A stretch of DNA of 64,000 bases, from assembly GCA_947630835.1 (NCBI GenBank), contig CANRIZ010000011.1, positions 1-64,000 on the forward strand, in the 5' to 3' direction. Made by a program: the position numbers and the translations under genes. Each line of letters begins with the position of its first letter. Position 1 is the first letter of the stretch. Below the pieces are notes generated by a model. That model did not search any database. It saw only the letters and a list, made by a program, of their open reading frames with translations, and had not been told where the DNA came from. The stretch comes from an uncultured Clostridia bacterium. GTDB lineage: Bacteria > Bacillota > Clostridia > Oscillospirales > Acutalibacteraceae. Shown here one piece after another: positions 27,154 to 35,097 of this stretch.

Positions 27154-28269
27154 ATGACGGGCAAGAATATAGTCGGAATTGTTTTTTCAAACGCTTATGA
27201 CGAGTGCCTGCCCGAGCTTACCGGGCTTCGCACCATGGGTTCCATACCCTTTGCCGGCGGTTATCGCCTTATCGACTTTTCTCTTTCAAATATGGTTAAC
27301 GCCGGTATCGAAAAGGTGGGCGTAATCACAAAGGCGAATTATCAGTCTCTTATGGACCATCTCGGAACGGGTAAACCCTGGGACCTTTCAAGAAAAACGG
27401 GAGGTATGTTCCTCCTGCCGCCGTTTTCAACTGCCGACGCAAGCAACAACGGCGATAAAATAGCTTCCCTTAAAGGCATTATGGGCTTTATAAACCAATG
27501 CAACGAGGAATACGTTTTGCTCTCCGACTGCAACTGTATTTTTAACGTCGATATCGAGAAGCTTATGGAGTTTCATTCCGAAAAGAATGCGGATATTACC
27601 ATAGCCTACAAAAACGGCAAAACCCCTGCGCTCAACGATATTATGGCGTTGGATACCGACAATTCCGGCAAGGTTACAAACGTTGCGGTAGGCTTGCACA
27701 GCGAGGAAAACGTCAACTATTCGCTCAACGTTATACTTATGAAAAAGTCCCTTATCGAGCGCCTTATGAACGAAGCCATAAGCCAAAATTACAATGATTT
27801 TGAGGCGAATATAATACAGCGCAACGTAAATAAGCTTGCCATTTTCGGTTATGAGGTTACCGGCTACGCCGCGGTTATCGACTCTATGAAAACATACTTT
27901 AAAACGAGTATGGATTTGCTTGATATTGAAAACCGCAGGGAGCTTTTCAACAGGGAAAGACCCGTTTATACCAAAATTAAGGACGATATGCCCGCAACCT
28001 ACAGAATAGGCTCAAAGGTAAACAATTCCCTTATAGCAAACGGCTGTATTATTGAGGGCGAGGTCGAAAATTCAATTATTTTCAGGGGCGTAAGAATAGG
28101 CAAAAACGCGGTAGTCAAAAATTCCATAATTATGCCCGAAAGCTACGTTGCGGCGGGAGCTTCCCTTAACTATACGATTATTGATAAAAATTCGGCGGTT
28201 ACGCCGTATAAGACCTTATCGGGCGCGGATAATTATCCAATCTATGTAGGCAAAGGCATTATGATTTAA
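27154..28269 (+). CDS. glgD: Glucose-1-phosphate adenylyltransferase, regulatory subunit GlgD
   Basis: 371 residues, homologous to GlgC over its whole length. The N-terminal nucleotide loop is replaced (GIVFSNAYDECLPEL in place of the GGxGxRL loop), as in non-catalytic GlgD subunits. The beta-helix end (GEVENSIIFRGVRIGKNAVV) is retained. It should pair with GlgC and modulate activity; this role is known for the family in Firmicutes. Confidence 0.95.
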   Translation: MTGKNIVGIVFSNAYDECLPELTGLRTMGSIPFAGGYRLIDFSLSNMVNAGIEKVGVITKANYQSLMDHLGTGKPWDLSRKTGGMFLLPPFSTADASNNGDKIASLKGIMGFINQCNEEYVLLSDCNCIFNVDIEKLMEFHSEKNADITIAYKNGKTPALNDIMALDTDNSGKVTNVAVGLHSEENVNYSLNVILMKKSLIERLMNEAISQNYNDFEANIIQRNVNKLAIFGYEVTGYAAVIDSMKTYFKTSMDLLDIENRRELFNRERPVYTKIKDDMPATYRIGSKVNNSLIANGCIIEGEVENSIIFRGVRIGKNAVVKNSIIMPESYVAAGASLNYTIIDKNSAVTPYKTLSGADNYPIYVGKGIMI

Positions 28270-28311
28270 TCTTTACTCTGATTTTTAATGACAATTACGG
28301 AGGATTTATAT

Positions 28312-29736
28312 ATGAAAGTTTTGTATGCAGCAAGCGAAGCGTTACCCTTTATGGCGTCGGGCGGGCTCGGAGACGTTGCCGGCTCATTGCCCCAGGCTCT
28401 TCGTAAAAGGCTTATAGGCGCAAGGGTAGTAATGCCTATGTACGATACCATCAAGCAGGAATTAAAGGATAAAATGACCTTTGTAACAAGCTTTACCGTT
28501 CCCGTTGCTTGGAGAAGGCAATATTGCGGCGTTTTTGAAGCGAAGCACAACGGCGTTATTTATTATCTTTTGGATAACCAGTATTATTTTAAGCGCGACG
28601 GTATTTACGGCTATTACGACGACGCCGAGAGATTTGCTTTCTTTTCAAGAGCCGTGCTTGAGATGATACAGTATATAGACTTTAAACCCGATATTATCCA
28701 TTGCAACGATTGGCAGACGGCTCTCGTTCCCGTTTATTACAGCACGATGTATGCAAATTCGCCGGGATACGAAAACATAAAAACGGTATTTACAATTCAT
28801 AATATCCAGTATCAGGGCATATACGGCATGGAGATTGTTCCCGAGGTTGTCGGCACACCGCCGCAGGCTGCAAATATTATCGAGTATGACGGCGACGTTA
28901 ACTTTATGAAGGGCGCGATAGAAACGGCTAACAGGATTACCACCGTAAGCCCGTCATACGCAAGCGAAATACTTGACCCCTGGTATTCTCATGGGCTTGA
29001 TACAATTTTAAACGAGAGAAGATGGAAGCTTTCGGGCATACTCAACGGCATAGACGTTGAGCTTTACAATCCCGAAACGGATCCCGACATCTTTTGTCAT
29101 TATTCTTCCGACGACTTTAAGAATAAAGCCGAAAACAAGAAAAAATTGCAGGAGCTTGCCGGGCTTCCCCAAAAGGCCGATACGCCGCTTATCGGCATAG
29201 TTTCAAGGCTTGTTTCGCATAAGGGGCTCGACCTTATCAAAGCGGTTTTGGAGGAGCTTATTCAGACTACCGACGTTCAGATAATCGTTTTGGGTTCGGG
29301 CGATTGGCAGTATGAGGATTTCTTTAAGCAGATGGCGGGCAGGTATCCCGAACAGCTTTCGCTTACGCTCGGCTTTGTGCCGTCGCTTTCAAAGAAAATC
29401 TATGCGGGCAGCGATATGTTCCTTATGCCGTCAAAATCGGAGCCTTGCGGGCTTTCGCAGATGATAGCCTTGCGCTACGGCTCTGTTCCGATAGTCCGTG
29501 AAACGGGCGGACTTCGCGACAGTATCAGGGATTCGGGCGACAACGAGGGCAACGGCTTTACCTTCGCAAATTACAATGCGCACGAAATGCTCCATACTAT
29601 CCGCCGCGCTATCGAGGGCTATCAAAACAAAGAGGGCTGGAGCATACTCGTTAAACGGGCTATGGAATGCGATTATTCCTGGGGCAAATCCGCCAACGAG
29701 TATATTAAGCTTTACAAGGCTCTGTTGAAAGAATAA
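28312..29736 (+). CDS. glgA: Glycogen synthase GlgA (GT5)
   Basis: 474 residues from the ATG at 28312, preceded by GGAGG. It shows MKVLYAASEALPF, the ADP-glucose loop ASGGLGDVAGSLP, HCNDWQTALVP, and the C-terminal PSKSEPCGLSQMIALRYG with the catalytic Glu. An upstream in-frame ATG at 28288 lacks a site and would add residues foreign to the family. It elongates alpha-1,4-glucan from ADP-glucose. Last gene of the operon. Confidence 0.97.
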   Translation: MKVLYAASEALPFMASGGLGDVAGSLPQALRKRLIGARVVMPMYDTIKQELKDKMTFVTSFTVPVAWRRQYCGVFEAKHNGVIYYLLDNQYYFKRDGIYGYYDDAERFAFFSRAVLEMIQYIDFKPDIIHCNDWQTALVPVYYSTMYANSPGYENIKTVFTIHNIQYQGIYGMEIVPEVVGTPPQAANIIEYDGDVNFMKGAIETANRITTVSPSYASEILDPWYSHGLDTILNERRWKLSGILNGIDVELYNPETDPDIFCHYSSDDFKNKAENKKKLQELAGLPQKADTPLIGIVSRLVSHKGLDLIKAVLEELIQTTDVQIIVLGSGDWQYEDFFKQMAGRYPEQLSLTLGFVPSLSKKIYAGSDMFLMPSKSEPCGLSQMIALRYGSVPIVRETGGLRDSIRDSGDNEGNGFTFANYNAHEMLHTIRRAIEGYQNKEGWSILVKRAMECDYSWGKSANEYIKLYKALLKE

Positions 29737-29760
29737 AACAACGGTTTAATATTGATTTTC

Positions 29761-29790
29761 GGCTCTCCCTTTTTTCGGGGAGAGCTTTTT
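29761..29790 (+). terminator. Terminator of the glycogen operon
   Basis: GGCTCTCCC (29761-29769) pairs with GGGGAGAGCT (29777-29786), followed by TTTT. Confidence 0.92.
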
Positions 29791-29794
29791 ATTG

Positions 29795-29822
29795 TTGACA
29801 AATTTCAGCATTAATATATAAT
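29795..29822 (+). promoter_or_regulatory. Promoter of the queT transcription unit
   Basis: TTGACA (29795-29800) and TATAAT (29817-29822) with a 16-base spacer. Transcription would start near 29830. Confidence 0.75.
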
Positions 29823-29860
29823 ATATATGCTTCAAAAAAACAAGCGTATAGCTTTTGAAG

Positions 29861-29916
29861 CGGTCAGTTCGTAACCATCCTGACCGGCATTTTTGCCAAT
29901 CAAAACTAAGGAGAAA
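29861..29916 (+). ncRNA. Probable preQ1-I riboswitch
   Basis: A CGGTCA/TGACCG stem (29861-29866 and 29880-29886) closes a loop beginning GTTCGTAACCATC, and the downstream tail ends CAAAACTAAGGAG. Stem, C-rich loop and A-rich tail with a CTAAGG that overlaps the Shine-Dalgarno follow the preQ1-I pseudoknot plan, with an additional GGCATTTTTGCC hairpin between. A second hairpin (29829-29837 with 29853-29861) precedes it. The downstream gene is a QueT-type preQ1/queuosine precursor transporter, which supports translational control by preQ1. Confidence 0.7.
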
Positions 29917-29922
29917 TTGAAT

Positions 29923-30441
29923 ATGAAAAAGACGAATGTCAACACCCTTGTGCTCGGCGCGTTTATCGCCGCGCTCTACGCCGCGCTTACCTATGCCGCT
30001 TCCCTTGCGGGGCTCGCATACGGGCAGGTGCAGTTCCGTTTTTCCGAGGCGCTCACCGTCCTCGCCGCGCTTACGCCTGCGGCAATACCCGGGCTTACGA
30101 TAGGCTGCTTTTTGGGCAATCTCGGCAGTCCTTACGGTATGGTTGATATTATATGCGGAACTCTGGCTACCTTAATTGCCGCTGTGCTGTCGTATTTGAC
30201 AAGGAACGTCAAAATCAAGGGCATACCCGTTTTGGCTCCGCTTTTCCCGGTAATTTCAAACTCGGTAATAGTCGGCTTGGAAATTGCGTTTTTTTTACCC
30301 GAGGGAATAAGCCTTTACGGCTTCCTTATAAATGCGCTTTGGGTAGGCTTGGGCGAGCTTGCGGTATGCTTCGGAGCGGGAATTCCGCTGCTTATTGCTG
30401 TTGAAAAAACGGGGCTTAAAAAGTATTTTAAGTTTAAATAA
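29923..30441 (+). CDS. queT: QueT-type ECF transporter S component (queuosine precursor)
   Basis: 172 residues with five to six membrane helices. The QueT-family features YGQVQFRFSEALTVLAALTPAAIPGLTIGCFLGNLGSPYG and the C-terminal GLGELAVCFGAGIPLL are clear. It is the substrate-binding membrane subunit of an energy-coupling-factor transporter for preQ1 or related 7-deazaguanines. The ATG at 29923 follows AAGGAG, which belongs to the riboswitch tail; an ATG-like start at 29893 would lie inside the aptamer. Confidence 0.93.
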   Translation: MKKTNVNTLVLGAFIAALYAALTYAASLAGLAYGQVQFRFSEALTVLAALTPAAIPGLTIGCFLGNLGSPYGMVDIICGTLATLIAAVLSYLTRNVKIKGIPVLAPLFPVISNSVIVGLEIAFFLPEGISLYGFLINALWVGLGELAVCFGAGIPLLIAVEKTGLKKYFKFK

Positions 30442-30444
30442 TGA

Positions 30445-30474
30445 TTGAACAACACCACCCTTTTATGTTACAAT
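30445..30474 (+). promoter_or_regulatory. Promoter of the two-component operon
   Basis: TTGAAC (30445-30450) and TACAAT (30469-30474), 18 bases apart. The -10 lies in the loop of the queT terminator hairpin. Confidence 0.5.
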
Positions 30475-30496
30475 TAAAAAACAGGGTGGTGTTTTT
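30451..30496 (+). terminator. queT terminator overlapping the next leader
   Basis: AACACCACCC (30451-30460) pairs with GGGTGGTGTT (30484-30493), followed by TTT and then directly the ATG of the response regulator (30497). The same GGTGG is the only Shine-Dalgarno-like sequence for that gene. Confidence 0.7.
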
Positions 30497-31183
30497 ATGT
30501 CAAAAATTATTGTAGCCGATGATGAACAGCTTATCAGAAAGTTGTTATGCGATTTTTTAAAAAAGGAAAATCACACCGTGCTCGAAGCGGAGGACGGGGA
30601 AAAGGCGCTTGAGCTTTTTAAAAGAAATCCCGACGCAAATCTTCTGATTCTTGACATAATGATGCCGGAAACGGACGGTTGGGAGGTTTGCAGAAGAATA
30701 AGGAAAACTTCCGACGTGCCGATAATGCTGCTAACGGCGAGGAGCCAGGATTTTGATCAGATAACGGGCTTTGAAGCGGGCGCCGACGACTATGTTACAA
30801 AACCCTTTTCGCCCGCGGTCGTTGTGAAAAGGGTGGAGGCTCTGCTTAGGAGAAATCCCGCAAACCGCAGTGAAAAGGCGAACGATTATTGGGGGCTCAA
30901 TATTAATTCTTCGGCGCATGAGGTCAAAATCGGCGGCAAGGGGATAGAGCTTACCTTAAAGGAATTTAAAATTCTTGAGCTGCTGCTTTCTTCGGTCGGC
31001 AGGGCGTACAGCCGCGAGCAGCTTCTTGACAGCGTCTGGGGCTTCGATTATTTCGGGGATACGAGAACGGTCGATTCTCACGTCGCAAGGCTTCGCACAA
31101 AGTTAGGCGGCTGGGGAGAGGAACATCTTAAAACCGTGTACGGCGTGGGTTATAAAATTCAGGAGAAGCTGAATGAAGAATAA
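30497..31183 (+). CDS. OmpR/PhoB-family response regulator
   Basis: 228 residues. The receiver domain has the acidic pair D8-D9, phosphoacceptor D53 in ILDIMMPE, T80 and K102 in TKPF. The C-terminal winged helix is complete (LTLKEFKILELLL, VDSHVARLRTKLGG, VYGVGYKI). It should bind DNA on phosphorylation by the histidine kinase encoded downstream, whose start it overlaps by 11 bases. Target genes are not indicated by context. Confidence 0.95.
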   Translation: MSKIIVADDEQLIRKLLCDFLKKENHTVLEAEDGEKALELFKRNPDANLLILDIMMPETDGWEVCRRIRKTSDVPIMLLTARSQDFDQITGFEAGADDYVTKPFSPAVVVKRVEALLRRNPANRSEKANDYWGLNINSSAHEVKIGGKGIELTLKEFKILELLLSSVGRAYSREQLLDSVWGFDYFGDTRTVDSHVARLRTKLGGWGEEHLKTVYGVGYKIQEKLNEE

Positions 31184-32627
31184 AAAAAGTAAAAAGTATA
31201 TAAGTATAAGAACCAAACTTTTTCTTGAGGTTGGGGCGGTAATTCTTGTCGCGGTAACGGTTATACTCTCGCTTAACAATTTTATTCTGCCCGCATTTTA
31301 CAATTACAACGAAAGGCGCAATATGAAAAACGTCTGCGGCGATATTGACGCCTATCTTTCAACGGGGGCGGACATAGGGCAGTATGTTTCCCAGCAGGAA
31401 AAAAACAACAGCTTTTCAATAGATATTTACGGCGAGGATTCGGCTCCCGTATATATAGGAACGGTGGACATTTTTGCTTCCGGCGGTAAGGTAACCGTTT
31501 CACACAGGAAAGAATATGACGACGGTTCGTTTTATGAAATCCAAACAAACACAAGCAGCGATAAGCAGTATATAGTTTACGGCGCGCCTTTGAGTTCGGG
31601 CGGCGAAATTGAGATGTTCAGCAGTAAGGATTATATCGACAATACCGCCCGTACCGTTGTTTTTATCGCTAATACCATAAGCGTTTCGGCGTTGCTTTTG
31701 GCGCTTGTGTTTATTTATTTTTACACGGGAAGGTTTACAAAGCCGCTTATTGCCATGAGTAAAATCACCGGTAAAATGGCGGAAATGGATTTTACCGAGA
31801 AGTGCGAATTAAACGGCAGGAACGATGAAATTTCCGTCCTGTCGTCAAGTATTAATCACCTTTCGGATTCGCTTAATTCCACCCTTGAGGATTTAAACAA
31901 AAAGAACGAAAAGCTCAAGGACGATATAGAAAAGGAAAAAAATCTCGAAAAAATCAGAAAAGACTTTATTTCAAACGTCTCCCACGAGCTGAAAACTCCG
32001 ATTTCCATAATCAGAGGGTATTCCGAGGGCGCGGTTATGCTGCTTGACAGCGGCGACGAAAAATCCGCCAAATCCTACTGCGACGTTATAGTAAACGAAA
32101 CGGAAAAAATGAACGCTCTTGTGCTTGAACTGCTGGAGCTTTCAAAGTACGAATCGGGCAATATCGAGATAAACAGGGAAAAATTCGATATTTACAATAT
32201 GATAAACGATTATGCCCTCGGGGTTGAAATGAAGATGAAGGAAAATTCAATCACTTTTAAAAACGAGGTCGAGAAGGGGATTGAGGGGATAGGAGATACA
32301 ATTAAGCTTGAAATGATAGTCAATAACTATATTTCAAACGCCGTTTCCCATACAAGCGGGCAAAAGCTTATAACGGTAAGCAGCAAGGAATTGCCCGATT
32401 GCTACAGAATAAGCGTGTTCAATACCGGCAAAAATATTTCGGACGACGAAAAGGATAAGATATGGATAAGCTTTTATCGGGCGGATAAATCCCGTTCGAG
32501 AAGCGAGGGTCGTTTCGGCTTGGGGCTTTCCATTGTTTCCGCAATACAAAAGCTTCACAACAGGGATTACGGGGTTTATAACACCCCGGACGGCGTATGT
32601 TTTTGGTTCGACATTGAAAAAGCTTAA
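31173..32627 (+). CDS. Membrane sensor histidine kinase
   Basis: 484 residues. Membrane helices at about 17-40 and 162-184 bound an extracytoplasmic sensor domain of about 120 residues. Then come a HAMP-like segment, a coiled coil, and the HisKA motif FISNVSHELKTP with phosphoacceptor His271. The HATPase domain has the N box (IVNNYISNAVSH), a G1 region (FNTGKNIS) and FGLGLSIV. It is coupled to the response regulator by overlap. The signal is unknown; the sensor domain has no motif I recognise. Confidence 0.95.
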   Translation: MKNKKSKKYISIRTKLFLEVGAVILVAVTVILSLNNFILPAFYNYNERRNMKNVCGDIDAYLSTGADIGQYVSQQEKNNSFSIDIYGEDSAPVYIGTVDIFASGGKVTVSHRKEYDDGSFYEIQTNTSSDKQYIVYGAPLSSGGEIEMFSSKDYIDNTARTVVFIANTISVSALLLALVFIYFYTGRFTKPLIAMSKITGKMAEMDFTEKCELNGRNDEISVLSSSINHLSDSLNSTLEDLNKKNEKLKDDIEKEKNLEKIRKDFISNVSHELKTPISIIRGYSEGAVMLLDSGDEKSAKSYCDVIVNETEKMNALVLELLELSKYESGNIEINREKFDIYNMINDYALGVEMKMKENSITFKNEVEKGIEGIGDTIKLEMIVNNYISNAVSHTSGQKLITVSSKELPDCYRISVFNTGKNISDDEKDKIWISFYRADKSRSRSEGRFGLGLSIVSAIQKLHNRDYGVYNTPDGVCFWFDIEKA

Positions 32628-32772
32628 CGATATGACCTTGCAGAGCTTGATACAATGCAGAGGAAACCCTAAAAGCGCGCCTTGCGGTGTAAAATGTGCC
32701 GGTTAATAGCGGTAGATTTATTGATGATTTTGTAGTTTGATTTATTAAAATAAAAATTTATCGGAGAATAAC

Positions 32773-33012
32773 ATGAACAATATCCGGTCAGAAAATGTGC
32801 AGGGCGTTATGACATTGTATCTTAGCCGAAAACTGAGATTTGACGATGTGTTCTTTGAACAGTATAAGCAATCGTTCAATATAGACGGAAATGTCGATAT
32901 GAAAATATTAAAGATAAAAACGTATTACCGCCGACAAAGAAAGATTTTTCTGTTGTATCATAACCGGCAAAGGCATTATAATCTAAGTGCGACAGGGATT
33001 CCCTCGTCTTAA
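32773..33012 (+). pseudogene. Truncated N-terminal remnant of a class I SAM methyltransferase-like protein
   Basis: 79 codons with a good site (CGGAGA 8 bases before ATG). The first 40 residues (NVQGVMTLYLSRKLRFDDVFFEQYKQ and MKIL) resemble the region that in clostridial SAM-dependent methyltransferases leads into the EVGCGPG motif. Here the sequence after MKIL changes to a basic, unrelated tail (KIKTYYRRQRKIF) and stops. I read this as a 5' fragment whose remainder was lost; it could alternatively be a small gene of its own. The identification is from memory of the family and is moderate. Confidence 0.4.
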
Positions 33013-33015
33013 AAA

Positions 33016-33050
33016 TAAAAACGACAGCTTGAAAAAAGCTGCCGTTTTTA
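33016..33050 (+). terminator. Bidirectional terminator hairpin
   Basis: AAAACGACAGCTT and AAGCTGCCGTTTTT form a stem of about 12 pairs with one mismatch, with A and T tails on either side. It separates the remnant from the convergent minus-strand genes. Confidence 0.8.
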
Positions 33051-33132
33051 TAATAACGGAAAACAGGAAAAAAAGAAAATAATTTAATTTAATTGCCATG
33101 GCGGCAACGCCGAAAGCAAATCGCTTTACAGG

Positions 33133-33690
33133 CTATTTTTGAAAGTCATAGCTTTCTATAATAGACTCAACTTCCTTTGCGACTACTCTGAAAATTTCGG
33201 AGCCGAGCCTTTCGTATTCCTCGTCCCCGCCCTTGCCGCAAACCATTGCAAAGGTTTTGCCTACGGCGGAAACAATATCGTCCTTTTTTACGGAAAGATA
33301 GTAAAAACTGTATTCAACCGCGTCGGAGAATTCCTCGTAAAATTCGCCGGCGTTTTTTATTATGCTGTCGTAAATGGTATTTGTGGCGGTGCTTTTGAGC
33401 AGGGCGTTGGGCAACAGCCTGTTGATACAGTATTCCGCGGTGAAAAACATAAGTATTTTTATTTGGAAAATCACTTTTTCGGGATAGTTAAGCGGGCCGA
33501 CTTCCTCCTCAAGCGAGCTGCGAAGGCGCTCGGTGTCAAGAAATCTTGCCGAAAGCTCCTTGCCCAAATCCTTGGCTTTCTGCGTATTGCCGTTTAAACG
33601 CTGGGCGTTCATCTCCGAAATAAGCGCAATACTGTCGTCGGTATTGTCCTTGGTTTTACCGATAAAAATTTTAATGTCGTTATCGTCCAT
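33133..33690 (-). CDS. Conserved-looking hypothetical, helical soluble protein
   Basis: About 185 residues from the ATG at 33690, preceded by AAGGAG; a TTG at 33711 would overlap the upstream stop. I do not recognise a family. It is predicted all-helical, acidic, with no signal peptide or membrane segment (MNAQRLNGNTQKAKDLGKEL, EFYEEFSDAVEYSFYYL). It lies 17 bases downstream of the PHP phosphoesterase gene on the same strand and is probably cotranscribed with it. Nothing in the sequence shows its function. Confidence 0.7.
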   Translation of the reverse strand: MDDNDIKIFIGKTKDNTDDSIALISEMNAQRLNGNTQKAKDLGKELSARFLDTERLRSSLEEEVGPLNYPEKVIFQIKILMFFTAEYCINRLLPNALLKSTATNTIYDSIIKNAGEFYEEFSDAVEYSFYYLSVKKDDIVSAVGKTFAMVCGKGGDEEYERLGSEIFRVVAKEVESIIESYDFQK

Positions 33691-33707
33691 CTTTTGCTCC
33701 TTAGGGT

Positions 33708-34592
33708 TCAACCCGCGCTTTCCTGCGCGGCTTTTTGAGCCTTTTTCATAAGCCTCTTTTGGCGGGCTTTATAGCTTTTTAATTTCGCTATAGCGTCCTC
33801 CGGCGCGCCGACGTCGCCCAAAGAAATGCTTTGCCTGTTGTAAAGGCCGTGAAAATCCGTGCCGCCGGTCATAACAAGCTTATACTTTGCGGCAAGCTTT
33901 TTTAACTGCGATTGGTTCTCCTCGTCTGCGGACGGATGCCAAACCTCAATGCCGTCAAGCCCGTTTTCAATAAGCCTCGGCAGGGAATCGAGATTATCCG
34001 ACATAACGGGATGCGCAAGCACAGCTACGCCGCCGGCGTCGTGAATAGCCGTAATAACCTCGGAAATATCGGGGAATTTCGGCGTAACCAAAATATTTTC
34101 TTCCGACTCGGGAGAAAAAAGCCTGTCGTAAAGCTTGCCGTAAACGGAAGTTGTATAGCCGCATTCCATAAGAGCCTGCATAATATGCTGTTTGTATATG
34201 TTTGTAGAACCGGTGGCGCATTTTATAATAAATTCCGTGGCGATATTAAACTTTTTTGCAACCTGCAGCATCATAATATGAGCCGCCTTTTTCCTTGCAA
34301 GGGAATTCCTGTGGCAAAGCCCCTCAAGCCTGTCGGGCATATCGCTTAAATAGCAAAGCAGATGAACCTTTTTGCCCGTTTGAGAGTCGGTCGAAGAAAG
34401 CTCAACGCCCGGAATTACATTAACTCCGTAGCGTTCGCCGATAATCTTGCCCCTGACTGTACCCGCAAGACAGTCGTGGTCGGTGATGGCAATGGTTTCA
34501 AGTCCCCGCTTTTTTGCCAGGGTAATCAAATCCTCAATTCCGAGAGAGCCGTCCGACAATTTAGTGTGACAGTGCAAATCTCCGTATAACAT
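33708..34592 (-). CDS. PHP-domain phosphoesterase (YciV/RNase AM-like)
   Basis: 294 residues. PHP motifs are complete: DLHCHTKLSDG (residues 5-15), AITDHDCLAGT, the Glu of PGVELSS, HLLCYL, AVLAHPVM and GGTDFHG. These metal ligands are those of the YciV/TrpH subfamily, whose characterised members hydrolyse 3',5'-nucleotide bisphosphate or trim RNA 5' ends. The exact substrate here is inferred only to that level. It has its own promoter and AGGAGG site and is followed by the hypothetical helical protein. Confidence 0.9.
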   Translation of the reverse strand: MLYGDLHCHTKLSDGSLGIEDLITLAKKRGLETIAITDHDCLAGTVRGKIIGERYGVNVIPGVELSSTDSQTGKKVHLLCYLSDMPDRLEGLCHRNSLARKKAAHIMMLQVAKKFNIATEFIIKCATGSTNIYKQHIMQALMECGYTTSVYGKLYDRLFSPESEENILVTPKFPDISEVITAIHDAGGVAVLAHPVMSDNLDSLPRLIENGLDGIEVWHPSADEENQSQLKKLAAKYKLVMTGGTDFHGLYNRQSISLGDVGAPEDAIAKLKSYKARQKRLMKKAQKAAQESAG

Positions 34593-34681
34593 AAATTCCT
34601 CCTGAAATGTTCAAACAAAACCCTAAAAATTTCAAATTCCTCTAAAAATTACATAAAATCCTGCAATAATAACATATATTT

Positions 34682-34710
34682 ATTATACTATTCATTTTTG
34701 ATATTTTCAA
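34682..34710 (-). promoter_or_regulatory. Promoter of the PHP gene
   Basis: On the minus strand TTGAAA (34705-34710) and TATAAT (34682-34687) with exactly 17 bases between. The 256-base interval 34593-34848 otherwise holds only an AT-rich leader and the divergent tRNA promoter. Confidence 0.8.
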
Positions 34711-34795
34711 GTGCAATTATTATGTTTTTATGCAGTTTTTGCGGGATAATTGATAAATTATTTAATTTATCTTCCCTAAATCATAAATTTAACGG

Positions 34796-34825
34796 TTGAC
34801 AAAACCGCATAAAAGTGTGTATAAT
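34796..34825 (+). promoter_or_regulatory. Promoter of tRNA-Thr
   Basis: Consensus TTGACA (34796-34801) and TATAAT (34820-34825), 18-base spacer. Confidence 0.9.
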
Positions 34826-34848
34826 ATCTCTGCTTGGTAATTAACTTT

Positions 34849-34923
<75 letters not shown>

Positions 34924-34924
<1 letters not shown>

Positions 34925-34961
34925 AAAATCGGCAATACTCGCAAGAGGATTGCCGATTTTT
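34924..34961 (+). terminator. Terminator of tRNA-Thr
   Basis: A perfect 13-bp stem, AAAAATCGGCAAT (34924-34936) with ATTGCCGATTTTT (34949-34961). Confidence 0.93.
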
Positions 34962-35028
34962 AATTTTCGCTTTTTACAAAAAGCGTAGGCCGGCAATTAA
35001 AACACGTCAATTTAAATCAACAAAATTC

Positions 35029-35065
35029 GGGAGAAAGCGTTTGCCGTTTTCTCCCTTTAGTTTTG
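35029..35065 (-). terminator. Probable terminator of the MFS gene
   Basis: GGGAGAAAGCG (35029-35039) and CGTTTTCTCCC (35045-35055) form a stem with one bulge just beyond the MFS stop; only modest T runs follow on either strand. Confidence 0.5.
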
Positions 35066-35097
35066 TCCGTTTATATAAATTTAAATCAATCGGATAA

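Noticed and set aside
29893-29922. Longer start for QueT at 29893
   Set aside because: It would lie inside the riboswitch; the ATG at 29923 follows AAGGAG and matches the family's N-terminus.
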